64,000 bases of DNA from SYIM01 sp964581825 (GTDB lineage: Bacteria > Pseudomonadota > Gammaproteobacteria > Burkholderiales > Burkholderiaceae_E): NCBI GenBank assembly GCA_964581825.1, contig CAZORB010000002.1, forward strand, positions 12,262 through 76,261, written 5' to 3'. Shown piece by piece: positions 17,216 to 26,851 of the stretch (positions are counted from its first letter, which is position 1; every line of letters begins with the position of its first letter). The position numbers were made by a program, and so were the translations under genes. Under the pieces are notes generated by a model, which had not been told where the DNA came from, ran no database searches, and saw only the letters and a list, made by a program, of their open reading frames with translations.

Positions 17216-19371
17216 CGTCCGGCCTTAAATTGAAGCCGTCGCGCATGCAACACCGGTTCGGTATAGCCCGAGGGTTGCACGGTGCCTTTGAACACCAGAT
17301 CGCAGGCTGCAAGGAATGCCTGTCCATTGAAGGACGGCGCCATTGGCTTGTAAGCGGCATCGCCTGAGTTCTGGCGGTCAACGACTGCGGCCATCCGCTT
17401 CATGACCTCCATCACCTGCTGCTCGGTGACTACACCGTGACGCAGCCAGTTGGCGATGTGCTGCGAGGAGATGCGGCAGGTGGCGCGGTCTTCCATGAGG
17501 CCCACGTCGTGTATGTCGGGCACCTTGGAGCAACCCACGCCCTGATCAACCCAGCGCACCACGTAGCCGAGAATACCCTGAGCATTGTTCTCAAGCTCGG
17601 CGTTGAGTTCTTCCGCGGTCCAGGAGGGTGACTTTGCGAGCGGGATCTCGAGAATCTGATCGACCGTGGCACGCCGGCCCTGCGCCGTGATCGCCGCCTG
17701 CCGCGCGATAACGTCCACCTGATGATAGTGGGTTGCATGCAGCGTAGCCGCGGTGGGGCTGGGTACCCAGGCGCAATTGGCACCGGCCTGCGGATGCCCC
17801 ACCTTCTGCTCGAGCATCGCGGCCATCAGATCGGGCATGGCCCACATGCCTTTACCGATCTGGGCTTTGCCCGTCAGACCGCAGGCCAGACCCACATCAA
17901 CATTCCAAAGCTCATAGGCTGCGATCCAGCCCTGCTTCTTCATGTCGTTCTTGCGAACCATGGGGCCCGCTTCCATCGACGTGTGAATTTCATCGCCCGT
18001 GCGGTCGAGGAAGCCAGTGTTGATGAAGGCCACACGGCGCTTTGCCGCGCGGATGCACTCCTTCAGATTGACCGTGGTACGACGCTCTTCGTCCATGATG
18101 CCGAGCTTGACCGTGTCGGCGGGCAAGCCCAGAGCCTGCTCGACCTTGGTGAACACCGCATCGGCAAACGCAACCTCGTCGGGGCCATGCATCTTGGGCT
18201 TGACCACATAGATTGAGCCAGTGACTGAATTGCGCACACCCTCGCGCTTTTTCAGATCGTGCATCGCGATCAGCGTCGTACACATTGCATCGATCAGGCC
18301 CTCGGGCGCCTCACGCCCGTCGCGGTCGAGTACCGCTGGATTGGTCATCAGATGGCCGACATTGCGAATCAGCATCAGCGAGCGACCTTTGAGCGTGAAC
18401 GTGCTGCCATCGGGTGCGAGATAGGAGCGGTCGGTATTGAGCTTGCGCTCAAACGTGCGACCGCCTTTGCTGACCGACTCAACCAGCGAGCCTGTCATGA
18501 GCCCGAGCCAGTTGCGGTAGGCCAGGGCTTTATCGTCGGCGTCGACCGCTGCAACCGAGTCTTCGCAGTCCATGATGGTGGTGACCGCGGCCTCGAGCAG
18601 CACGTCTGCGACGCCAGCGCGATCCGTGGCGCCCACCGGGTGGCTACGATCAACGATCAGTTCAACATGCAGGCGGTGGTGGCGAAGCAGTACACCGATG
18701 GGCGCCGAAGCACTCCCGCGGTATCCGACCAGACACGAAGGGTTGGCGAGTTTGAATACACCGGAGGGTGTGTCGGCCACCAGCTGGTCGCCTTCAATGC
18801 GATAGGCCGTGACTGCGGCATGGCTTGCACCCGCAAGCGGCAGATGCTCGTCAAGAAAGCCCTTGGCCCAGGCGATGACGCGTGCGCCGCGTTCATTGCT
18901 GTAGCCGCCCGATGGCGGTGCATCGCCCATGGCATCCGTGCCGTAGAGCGCGTCGTACAGGCTGCCCCAGCGGGCGTTGGCAGCGTTGAGCGCATAGCGC
19001 GCATTCATGACCGGCACCACCAGCTGCGGGCCTGGAATTCGAGCGATTTCGGGATCGACCTGCGCAGTTTCGATCTGGAAGTCGGGTCCCTCGGGAACCA
19101 GGTAACCGATCTGAATCAGGAAGGCTTTGTAGGCTGCGGCGTCATGCGGCTGGCCGGCGCGCTCACGATGCCATTGATCGATCTGCGTCTGCAGCGCATC
19201 GCGGCGCGCGAGCAGCTCGCGATTGCGCGGCGCCATGCCGTGGATCAGCTCCGAGAAGCCTCGCCAGAAGCGTTCGGGTGCGACACCGGTGCCGGGCAGT
19301 GCCTCGTGTTCGATCATCTCGAAAAGACTGCGGGCAACGCGCAGACCGTATTTTTCAATTCGCTCGGCCAT
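17212..19371 (-). CDS. glcB: Malate synthase G
   Basis: A 719-residue protein, close to the 723 of E. coli GlcB and much longer than malate synthase A. It condenses glyoxylate with acetyl-CoA to malate. Recognisable segments: TIMDCEDSVAAVDADDK near residue 269, TGSIYVVKPKMHGPDEVAF near 389, the IMDEERRTT stretch with active-site Arg and Glu, MEAGPMVRKNDMK, and the late RWVDQGVGCSKVPDI with the catalytic Asp region. Isocitrate lyase is not in the window. The stop lies 8 bases from the assembly gap, convergent with the flavin oxidoreductase gene. Confidence 0.97.
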   Translation of the reverse strand: MAERIEKYGLRVARSLFEMIEHEALPGTGVAPERFWRGFSELIHGMAPRNRELLARRDALQTQIDQWHRERAGQPHDAAAYKAFLIQIGYLVPEGPDFQIETAQVDPEIARIPGPQLVVPVMNARYALNAANARWGSLYDALYGTDAMGDAPPSGGYSNERGARVIAWAKGFLDEHLPLAGASHAAVTAYRIEGDQLVADTPSGVFKLANPSCLVGYRGSASAPIGVLLRHHRLHVELIVDRSHPVGATDRAGVADVLLEAAVTTIMDCEDSVAAVDADDKALAYRNWLGLMTGSLVESVSKGGRTFERKLNTDRSYLAPDGSTFTLKGRSLMLIRNVGHLMTNPAVLDRDGREAPEGLIDAMCTTLIAMHDLKKREGVRNSVTGSIYVVKPKMHGPDEVAFADAVFTKVEQALGLPADTVKLGIMDEERRTTVNLKECIRAAKRRVAFINTGFLDRTGDEIHTSMEAGPMVRKNDMKKQGWIAAYELWNVDVGLACGLTGKAQIGKGMWAMPDLMAAMLEQKVGHPQAGANCAWVPSPTAATLHATHYHQVDVIARQAAITAQGRRATVDQILEIPLAKSPSWTAEELNAELENNAQGILGYVVRWVDQGVGCSKVPDIHDVGLMEDRATCRISSQHIANWLRHGVVTEQQVMEVMKRMAAVVDRQNSGDAAYKPMAPSFNGQAFLAACDLVFKGTVQPSGYTEPVLHARRLQFKAGR

Positions 19372-19447
19372 CAGAGTTCCTGTTCAGTGCGAGGGGGCGG
19401 GGCCATCGTGTGGATGGAGCGTTGATCAGCTGGCTATAAGGGGCAAA

Positions 19448-19499
19448 CCCTCGAGAATACCGAGTCGAGGGCCTGGCCGCTTCAAAGTCCGAAAGCGGC
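19448..19499 (-). terminator. Two tandem hairpins between cphA and glcB
   Basis: Two stems of 7 bp each, 19448-19454 with 19465-19471 and 19476-19482 with 19493-19499, lie just past the 3' end of the cyanophycin synthetase gene. Read on the minus strand the last stem is followed by TTTG and a few more T. This is the only structure in the 155-base gap and is a plausible but weak terminator. Confidence 0.4.
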
Positions 19500-19527
19500 G
19501 ATAGGTTTTAAAGGGGCTGCCGGCCGA

Positions 19528-22098
19528 TCAGTTTGCTGTGCGGGCCGCCAGGTGCGCCAGGGCTTCCTGGACCTGGTCAATCAGCACCAGGCACACATCA
19601 CCCGGCTCGAGCCGATCGAGTGCAGTGTCAATCGCGAGGAACTCGCCGCGTATCTCGTCGATTCTGGTGGTACGTGGCGCGTCAACCAGTCCTTTGCGAA
19701 GCAGGGCCACCACTTCACCGTCGGCGCGGCCGCGTTGGGCGGCATCCTGATAAAGAATTGCGTCGTCAAAAAAGCGACCGACAATTTCAGCCTGCTCGAG
19801 AATGTCCTGGTCGCGTCGGTCGCCCGCTGCGCTGATGACAATGGAACGGCGGCGAGCAGGCATCGCATCGATTGCCTGGGCGAGCGCGAGGATCGCATCC
19901 GGATTGTGACCGTAGTCGGCAATCACTGTTGCGCCGCGAAAGCTGAAGCGGTTGAACCGGCCCGGTACCGTGTTGGGGTCACTGTCGAAGGTGGCAAGCC
20001 CTGCGGCGATCAGCGCCCAGTCGAGTCCCAGTGCCCAGCCCGCTGCGACCGATGCCATTGCATTGTCGACCTGGAATGGAATTGATCCGCCCCCGGTCAG
20101 CGGAATACGCGCGAGATCAAATCGGTGGACAACCGATGTGCCCTGGACGGCCACAATCGAGTTGCCCTCAACGCGCACGGTGCGCTGGCCGATTGCAGCC
20201 TGGCGCTTCATCGCGGTGAGTGATCCATCGCGGGCAAAGAAAATGGTGTTACCCGGGCAGACCTGCTGCATCGACACCACCATGGGGTCGGCGGCATTCA
20301 GCACCGCGTAGCCGTCGGACGCGACGTTGGCAACGATGACACGTTTGACCAAGACGAGATCATCGATCGAATCGATGTGATTCATGCCGAGATGATCGCC
20401 TCGGCCGATATTGGTGACGACTGCAACCTGACACCGGTCGAATCCCAGACCCTCGCGCAGAATGCCGCCGCGTGCGGTCTCGAAAACCGCCGCATCCACC
20501 TCGGGATGCATCAGCACGTTGCGGGCGCTGCGCGGGCCTGCGCAGTCGCCACTGTCGGTTTGAACGCCGCTGACGTAAACACCGTCGGTGTTGGTCATAC
20601 CGACCCGAAGGCCCGATTGCGCGAGCAGATGTGAAATCAGCCTTACGGTGGTGGTTTTCCCGTTGGTTCCAGTGACTGCAACCACGGGAATGCGGCCGCT
20701 GTCCTTGTCGCCGTAGAGGAGCTTGACGATGGCCTCGCCCACATCCCGGCCCTTGCCGTAAGACGGGCTGATGTGCATGCGTAGCCCCGGTGCGGCGTTC
20801 ACTTCAACGATCGCGCCGCCCTGCTCTTCGAGCGACTGCTGCACCGTCTGGCACACGACATCCACCCCTGCGATCTCGAGGCCCACCATTTGTGCGGCCT
20901 CTACCGCGCGCGCGGCAAGATCGGGATGCACGTCATCGGTAACATCGGTTGCGCTGCCACCGGTGCTGAGGTTGGCGTTGTTGCGCAACACCACGCGAGC
21001 GCCGCGAGGCGGAATCGAATCGGCCTCATAGCCCTGCACCCGCATCCGCGCGTGAGCGATCTCATCGAGTCGAATCTTGGTGAGCGAGGTGGCGTGGCCA
21101 TCACCACGCCGGGGATCGCGGTTGATTTCGTCAACCAGCTGGCGAATGGTCTGAACGCCGTCGCCAATGACATGCGGCGGATCGCGGCGGGCCGCTGCAA
21201 TCAGTCGGTCGCCTACGACCAGCAGCCGGTGGTCGTGGCCGGGAATGAATCGCTCGACCATCACATTGGAGCTGAACTGCGAGGCGGCGTTGAAAGCAAC
21301 TTCCAGGTGGTCGCGGCTCACGATGTTAACGGTGACACCCTTACCCTGGTTGCCATCGCGCGGCTTGACCACGACGGGCGAGGCGAGATCCTGCATGGCC
21401 GCCCAGGCTTCCTCGGTGTCGCGTACGACCCGGCCCTCGGGCACTGGCACGCCGGCAGCGGCAAGCAGCTTCTTGGTGAGCTCTTTGTCTTGTGCGATTG
21501 ATTCGGCGATCGCGCTGGTGGCATCGATTTCAGCGGCCTGGATTCGACGTGCGCGACTGCCCCAGCCGAACTGTACGAGGCTGCCTTCCGTGAGGCGGCG
21601 CATCGGGATATCGCGCGCTCGCGCAGCGTCGGCTATCGAGCCGGTGCTTGGGCCCATACGGATGTCTTCGTCGAGCGCACGCAGACGTGACAGCGCCGAA
21701 TCAAGATCGAAAGGCAGATCGTCTCGGGCGGCCTGACAGAGGGCCTGGGCGAGCTCAAGCGCAAGGCGCCCGACCGGCTCCTCGGTGTATTCGAATACGA
21801 CCTGGAATAGACCCGGATCGCGAGTGGGCGCGGTTCGACTGAAGGTGACCGGACAGCCTGCCTGCGCCTGCAGCCTCAGGGCCGCAAACTGGAGGGCCTG
21901 AGCGATCGGGATATCGTCGCGTGCGCCGATGGGTCGGATCGCACCAATGAGCGGGAACCGCGCGCGCAGCCGAACTTCAAAGCGGGGAATCCGATCAATC
22001 GACAGTTCATCAGGCGCGCAGCGCACGATCGCTTCAATTGAGGTGTGTCGGCTCCAGAGATTTGGGCCACGGAGCGCGCGGATTCGGGTGACTTCCAT
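19528..22098 (-). CDS. cphA: Cyanophycin synthetase, complete three-domain form
   Basis: An 856-residue enzyme that polymerises Asp and Arg into cyanophycin, a nitrogen and carbon store. Domains: an N-terminal domain (1-160, starting VTRIRALRGPNLWSRH), an ATP-grasp domain (about 200-450, VVVKPRDGNQGKG, VVGDRLIAAARRD, IVEVNAAPGL) that adds Asp, and a Mur-ligase-like domain with an intact P-loop GTNGKTTT at 477-484 plus its C-terminal part (GRFNRF, IADYGHNPDAI) that adds Arg. It follows the second synthetase gene by 77 bases on the same strand. No cyanophycinase or isoaspartyl dipeptidase is in the window, so breakdown must be encoded elsewhere. Confidence 0.95.
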   Translation of the reverse strand: MEVTRIRALRGPNLWSRHTSIEAIVRCAPDELSIDRIPRFEVRLRARFPLIGAIRPIGARDDIPIAQALQFAALRLQAQAGCPVTFSRTAPTRDPGLFQVVFEYTEEPVGRLALELAQALCQAARDDLPFDLDSALSRLRALDEDIRMGPSTGSIADAARARDIPMRRLTEGSLVQFGWGSRARRIQAAEIDATSAIAESIAQDKELTKKLLAAAGVPVPEGRVVRDTEEAWAAMQDLASPVVVKPRDGNQGKGVTVNIVSRDHLEVAFNAASQFSSNVMVERFIPGHDHRLLVVGDRLIAAARRDPPHVIGDGVQTIRQLVDEINRDPRRGDGHATSLTKIRLDEIAHARMRVQGYEADSIPPRGARVVLRNNANLSTGGSATDVTDDVHPDLAARAVEAAQMVGLEIAGVDVVCQTVQQSLEEQGGAIVEVNAAPGLRMHISPSYGKGRDVGEAIVKLLYGDKDSGRIPVVAVTGTNGKTTTVRLISHLLAQSGLRVGMTNTDGVYVSGVQTDSGDCAGPRSARNVLMHPEVDAAVFETARGGILREGLGFDRCQVAVVTNIGRGDHLGMNHIDSIDDLVLVKRVIVANVASDGYAVLNAADPMVVSMQQVCPGNTIFFARDGSLTAMKRQAAIGQRTVRVEGNSIVAVQGTSVVHRFDLARIPLTGGGSIPFQVDNAMASVAAGWALGLDWALIAAGLATFDSDPNTVPGRFNRFSFRGATVIADYGHNPDAILALAQAIDAMPARRRSIVISAAGDRRDQDILEQAEIVGRFFDDAILYQDAAQRGRADGEVVALLRKGLVDAPRTTRIDEIRGEFLAIDTALDRLEPGDVCLVLIDQVQEALAHLAARTAN

Positions 22099-22175
22099 CG
22101 GGAGGTTCCTGCGAACAGAAAAAGTCGGTCAGCAATCAGCGGAGGGTGGGGGCGCCAGGGAACCAGGCATCGCGT

Positions 22176-24359
22176 TCAGGCGGCCACCCGATTCGCAGGC
22201 ATCGGCTCGAGGGTTTCGAGACCCGCCTGGATCAGTTCAGCGGAGAGTCCGTTGGCCCAGGCCGCGGCCACCGCGGCGAGCAGGCCGTCGTCCGCGGTGA
22301 GCGAATCGCCTTCGATGGGAAGCTCGAGGGTGCCTGCGCGCAGCTGGGCGATCTCACGTGTGCCTTCTTTCAGCGAAATGACCCCTTCAGCGAGCACTAC
22401 TGCGCGACCGCCGCGCTCGGCGTGCTCCGCCAGTATCGGTGCCTGCGCATCGGCGCTGAAGTACATCACCTCGCCCTTGCAGAGCGAGACCATTTCAACC
22501 AGTTGATCATCTTCGGCGTTCAGCACCGCAGTGCCGCGCTTTTCAAGGACGATGTCGACCTGAGTGCGAAACACCTTGAAGAGCTGTTCGACCGAATCAA
22601 TGTACCGCTCAGGAACCAGGCAGTCGGGGTTCATTCGCGTGATCACGCCCACCTGGCACCAGTCGTAGGACAGCCCTTGATCAAGCAGAACATCGAGCCC
22701 GTTTTCAATGACGGCGGATTCGATCGAACGATTGACCAGCAGCCGCTGACCTGCGAGAAAGTTCGCGCTGTCGCGGTGATCGATACAACGCGTACCGAGA
22801 AACAGACCATCGCGGCAGGCGAGCCCCACTTTGCGGCCCGATATCTGCAGTAGATGGGCCACCACGCGGGCTGCGAACCGGGTGCCGCCTGTTCCGGCAA
22901 TGCCGGTGACTGGGATACGGCCATCATCGGACTCGCCGAACAGATGCTCAATGATCATTTCGGGGACCGGCTTCGGCGGCAGGCCAGGCGGACGCAGATG
23001 TGTAGACAGGCCGGGGCCTGCGTTGACCTCAACAATGGCGCCGCCCTGTGCATCAAGAGGCTGCGAGATGTCGTCGGCGACCAGGTCGATTCCAGCAATA
23101 TCAAGGCCCACGACACGCGCCGCGAGGACCGCCTGGCGGGCGGTATCGGGGTGAACCAGCGCCGTGCAGTCGTGGCAGACGTTGCCATTGCGTTGCACCA
23201 GTACGCGGACCCCCTCATCGGGTTTGGAATCGGGCTGAAAGCCCTGACTGGCCAGATCAAGACGTGTGGCAGAGTCGATACCCACGCGGTTAAGTGGCGC
23301 ATCACTCCAACCGGTGCCGCCGCGCAACGGATCGGAGTTCAGCTGCGATTCGATCAGTTCGCGGATCGTCTGCCTGCCGTCGCCGGTGACCCACGCGGGC
23401 AGGCCTCGTGCGGCCGCTGCGAGTTTGCCGCCAACGACCACTAAGCGATGCTCGTTGCCGGTCAGATGCTTCTCGACGATCACGCCGCTGCCTTCAGCAG
23501 CAGCCACCGGATAGGCCGCCACGACCTGTTCGCGGCTTGCCAGGTTCAGGCAGACGCCGCGACCATGGTTGCCGTCGTAGGGTTTGACAACAACCGGTAG
23601 GCCGATGTCTTCGGCGGCGGCCCAGGCGTCTTCGGCGTCGCTCACCATGCGCCCTGCCGGCACCGCGATGCCGCAGGCTGACAGAAGCGTCTTGGTGAGC
23701 TGCTTGTCGCGTGAAATGCCTTCGGCGATTGCGCTGGTTCGATCGGTTTCAGCGGTCCAGATTCGACGCTGGTCACGCCCGTAGCCCAGCTGAACCAGGT
23801 TGCCGTCGTTTAGGCGAATTGCCGGAATGCCTCGACGCTCAGCGGCTTTGACAATCCCGGCTGTGCTGGGGCCCAGGCATTCAGAGTCGGCGATATCACG
23901 AAGTTCATTGACCGCAGCGCGAACATCGAAGCTGCGGTCGTCGTAGGCGGCCAGCACCAGCTCACGCGCGAGCTGAAGCGCTCGCAAGGTGACCGAGTCC
24001 TCCCAGAGCGTCACGATGACCTTGTAGCGACCCCGCACATCCACGCCGCGGGCTCGGCCAAAGCCGCCAGGCAGACCAGCCAGCGACTGAAGCTCGAGCG
24101 TGACGTGCTCCATGATGTGTCCGGGCCAGGTGCCTTCGTGGAGACGGCGCAAAAACCCACCGCGCTCGTCATAGCTGCAACGATGCTCAATGAGCGTCGG
24201 CAGCCAGCTTTCAAGCCGATCGGGCAGCCCGGGCACCTTATCGGAGGGCCAGTCTTCGAGCTCGCCGATATCGATCAGCGCCTCGAGTGCGGGCAGATAA
24301 GACCACATGTTCGGGCCACGCAGATACGTGACCGAGAGAATCTCGATATCGCGCTTCAT
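22176..24359 (-). CDS. Second cyanophycin synthetase-like protein with degenerate Mur-ligase domain
   Basis: A 727-residue paralogue starting at ATG 24359, where LSVTYLRGPNMWSYLPALEALIDIGE matches the family N-terminus; the frame stays open upstream without family likeness. The N domain and ATP-grasp domain look intact (VVKPYDGNHGRG at 258-268, VVGGKLAAAARG, IVEVNAGPGL at 442-451). In the Mur-ligase-like part the P-loop reads GTGGTRFA at 489-496, so the Lys that contacts ATP phosphates is Thr, and the protein ends before the C-terminal subdomain. One ATP site is therefore probably dead, as reported for cyanobacterial CphA2. Paired cphA/cphA' genes are known in Betaproteobacteria such as Cupriavidus. 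First gene of the pair. Confidence 0.9.
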   Translation of the reverse strand: MKRDIEILSVTYLRGPNMWSYLPALEALIDIGELEDWPSDKVPGLPDRLESWLPTLIEHRCSYDERGGFLRRLHEGTWPGHIMEHVTLELQSLAGLPGGFGRARGVDVRGRYKVIVTLWEDSVTLRALQLARELVLAAYDDRSFDVRAAVNELRDIADSECLGPSTAGIVKAAERRGIPAIRLNDGNLVQLGYGRDQRRIWTAETDRTSAIAEGISRDKQLTKTLLSACGIAVPAGRMVSDAEDAWAAAEDIGLPVVVKPYDGNHGRGVCLNLASREQVVAAYPVAAAEGSGVIVEKHLTGNEHRLVVVGGKLAAAARGLPAWVTGDGRQTIRELIESQLNSDPLRGGTGWSDAPLNRVGIDSATRLDLASQGFQPDSKPDEGVRVLVQRNGNVCHDCTALVHPDTARQAVLAARVVGLDIAGIDLVADDISQPLDAQGGAIVEVNAGPGLSTHLRPPGLPPKPVPEMIIEHLFGESDDGRIPVTGIAGTGGTRFAARVVAHLLQISGRKVGLACRDGLFLGTRCIDHRDSANFLAGQRLLVNRSIESAVIENGLDVLLDQGLSYDWCQVGVITRMNPDCLVPERYIDSVEQLFKVFRTQVDIVLEKRGTAVLNAEDDQLVEMVSLCKGEVMYFSADAQAPILAEHAERGGRAVVLAEGVISLKEGTREIAQLRAGTLELPIEGDSLTADDGLLAAVAAAWANGLSAELIQAGLETLEPMPANRVAA

Positions 24360-24445
24360 CGGGGGATGGGGTTCAGAAGACGGGTGCGTGGGTGCATGGC
24401 GCGCGGCCGGTGGGACAGCGGTCGCGCGGGTGACGCGAGCAGAAG

Positions 24446-26848
24446 ATGTCGGGGCTGATGCACGGCGAGGGTTCAAATCAGGGTGATACTGTACGCTTGT
24501 CGACTGAACAACGAAAATCGCTTTCTCCTGTGAGTTCTCCTCTGCCGACCAAGCCGTCTGTCGATTCGACGCAGGCCTGGGTCGCTGACGCCTGGCGCGA
24601 TGCCGTTGCCGAACGCCTTCAGCCGGGCGAACGCACGCTGGTCGCGCTCGAACTCGACCTCGACCGGCGGCTGCGCTACGGCGCCGGTCTCCTGGTGCTG
24701 ACCGATCGCGCGCTGGTGGCCCGAGCGCCTGGCGAGACCGACTGGCAGCGGTTTCCATTGCATCCCGACAGCCGGCTTGAGCTGCACGACCATGCCGGCG
24801 CCGCCTCGCTAGAGCTTTTCGAAGCCGACCAGCGGATTGCGGTCTGGCGCTTTACGCTGGGCGCAAACCCGGTCGCGATCCGCCTGTTGCGCCGCTTCGA
24901 GGAGCTGCGCGGGCAGCCGGCGGCGACGCAGAACCCGGCTGATGAGCTGGCCAGTCAGTGCGAACGCTGCGGTGCCGACATCCCTGCCACATCAGAGGAG
25001 TGTCCGCAGTGCGAAGCTGAGCTTGCGGTTGCGCCGTCCTCCCGCACGCTGTTTCGGTTATGGCGTTTCGCCCGCCCCTATCGCGGACAATTGCTGATTG
25101 GTTTTCTGCTGACGCTTGCGGCCACCGCGGCAACGCTGGTGCCACCCTACCTGACCATGCCGTTGATGGACCGGGTACTGATTCCCTATCAGAACGGCGC
25201 GCCGCTAGACACGACGCTGGTCGGCTGGCTGCTTTCCGGCCTGCTGGCCTCCGCCGTGGTGGCCTGGGGGCTCGGATGGGCGCGCACCTACATTCTGGCG
25301 CTGGTGTCCGAGCGCATTGGCGCTGATCTCAGAACCGCCACGTATGATCATCTGATGCATCTGTCGCTGCAGTATTTTGGCGGCAAGCGCACCGGGGATC
25401 TGATTGCCCGAATCGGTGCCGAAACCGATCGAATCAACCTGTTTCTCTCATTGCACCTGCTCGATTTCGCCACCGACCTGCTGGTCATCCTTATGACGAC
25501 AGCGGTGCTGGTCTCGATCGACCCCTGGCTGGCGCTGGTCACGCTGCTGCCACTGCCGTTTATCGTGTGGCTGATCCACCTGGTTCGAGATCGACTCAAA
25601 CACGGCTTCGAGAAGGTCGACCGGATCTGGGGGGAAGTCACTAACGTGCTCGCCGATACGATTCCGGGAATCCGCGTGGTCAAGGCTTTCGCGCAGGAAA
25701 AGCGTGAATCGAACCGGTTTCGCGAGGCTAACCGACTTAACCTCACGGTCAACGACCGCGTCAACCGCGTCTGGTCGCTGTTTTCTCCCACGGTGACGCT
25801 ACTTACCGAAATCGGCCTGCTCATTGTCTGGGGCTTCGGCATCTGGCTGGTGACGCGAGATCAGGTTACGGTGGGCGTGCTGACCGCGTTTCTTGCCTAC
25901 ATCAGCCGGTTTTACACCCGGCTCGATTCGATGAGCCGGTTTGTGTCCTTCATGCAGAAGGCTGCCGCGGGGGCCAAACGCATCTTCGATATTCTCGACC
26001 ACGTCTCAAGCGTGCCCGAGGCAGCCCGGCCTGTGGCGCTGCCACAGGTGAGCGGCCGTATCGAACTCCGCAATGCAGGCTTTCGATACGGCAGCCGTTC
26101 GGTGACCCGAGGTGTGAACCTGACGATTGAACCCGGCGAAATGATCGGCCTGGTCGGTCACAGCGGTTCTGGCAAAAGTACCCTGGTCAATCTGATCTGC
26201 CGGTTCTATGACGTGACCGAGGGCGCTGTGCTCGTTGACGGCATCGATGTACGCTCGCTCTCGGTAGCGGGCTACCGGCGCAGCATTGGGCTGGTGCTGC
26301 AGGAGCCATTCCTGTTCTTCGGAACGATTGCCGACAACATCGCCTACGGCAAGCCCGAGGCCACCCGCGCCGAAATCATCGCCGCAGCACGTGCTGCGCA
26401 TGCGCATGAATTCATCCTCAGATTGCCGCACGGCTATGACTCACTGGTGGGTGAGCGCGGCCAGGCGCTGTCGGGCGGGGAACGGCAGAGGATTTCAATC
26501 GCCAGAGCACTGTTGATCGATCCGCGAATTCTGATTCTGGATGAGGCCACGTCGTCGGTCGACACCCAGACTGAAAAAGAAATTCAGCGCGCGCTCGACA
26601 ATCTGGTGGCGGGACGCACCACGATCGCGATTGCGCACCGTTTGAGCACCCTGCGTCGCGCCAATCGGCTGGTGGTACTCGACCGCGGACAGGTGGTCGA
26701 AGTGGGCGGCCACGATGAACTGATGGCCAGGGAAGGCGCTTATTTCAGGCTGTATCAGGCGCAGGCGCGAAACGTTGATACGGAAGATTCGCTGCCTGAC
26801 TGGGGGGCTCAGACGCCGCACCCGGTGCGGGTGTCCTCCGAGGTCTGA
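24446..26848 (+). CDS. ABC exporter (fused permease-ATPase) with N-terminal extension and zinc ribbon, cyanophycin-linked
   Basis: Up to 800 residues. The first 160 form a non-membrane domain rich in strands (LRYGAGLLVLTDRALVARAP), resembling a bacterial PH-like domain. Then comes a four-Cys ribbon with Cys172, 175, 186 and 189, six membrane helices (about 215-480), and an ABC ATPase with Walker A GHSGSGKST near 571, signature LSGGERQ near 675, Walker B ILILDEATSS and the H-loop IAHRLS. It is divergent from the synthetases by 86 bases. Database entries I recall call such proteins cyanophycin metabolism-associated ABC transporters; the cargo is unknown. The start is uncertain: ATG 24446, ATG 24458 or GTG 24530. 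Confidence 0.88.
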   Translation: MSGLMHGEGSNQGDTVRLSTEQRKSLSPVSSPLPTKPSVDSTQAWVADAWRDAVAERLQPGERTLVALELDLDRRLRYGAGLLVLTDRALVARAPGETDWQRFPLHPDSRLELHDHAGAASLELFEADQRIAVWRFTLGANPVAIRLLRRFEELRGQPAATQNPADELASQCERCGADIPATSEECPQCEAELAVAPSSRTLFRLWRFARPYRGQLLIGFLLTLAATAATLVPPYLTMPLMDRVLIPYQNGAPLDTTLVGWLLSGLLASAVVAWGLGWARTYILALVSERIGADLRTATYDHLMHLSLQYFGGKRTGDLIARIGAETDRINLFLSLHLLDFATDLLVILMTTAVLVSIDPWLALVTLLPLPFIVWLIHLVRDRLKHGFEKVDRIWGEVTNVLADTIPGIRVVKAFAQEKRESNRFREANRLNLTVNDRVNRVWSLFSPTVTLLTEIGLLIVWGFGIWLVTRDQVTVGVLTAFLAYISRFYTRLDSMSRFVSFMQKAAAGAKRIFDILDHVSSVPEAARPVALPQVSGRIELRNAGFRYGSRSVTRGVNLTIEPGEMIGLVGHSGSGKSTLVNLICRFYDVTEGAVLVDGIDVRSLSVAGYRRSIGLVLQEPFLFFGTIADNIAYGKPEATRAEIIAAARAAHAHEFILRLPHGYDSLVGERGQALSGGERQRISIARALLIDPRILILDEATSSVDTQTEKEIQRALDNLVAGRTTIAIAHRLSTLRRANRLVVLDRGQVVEVGGHDELMAREGAYFRLYQAQARNVDTEDSLPDWGAQTPHPVRVSSEV

Positions 26849-26851
26849 CCG

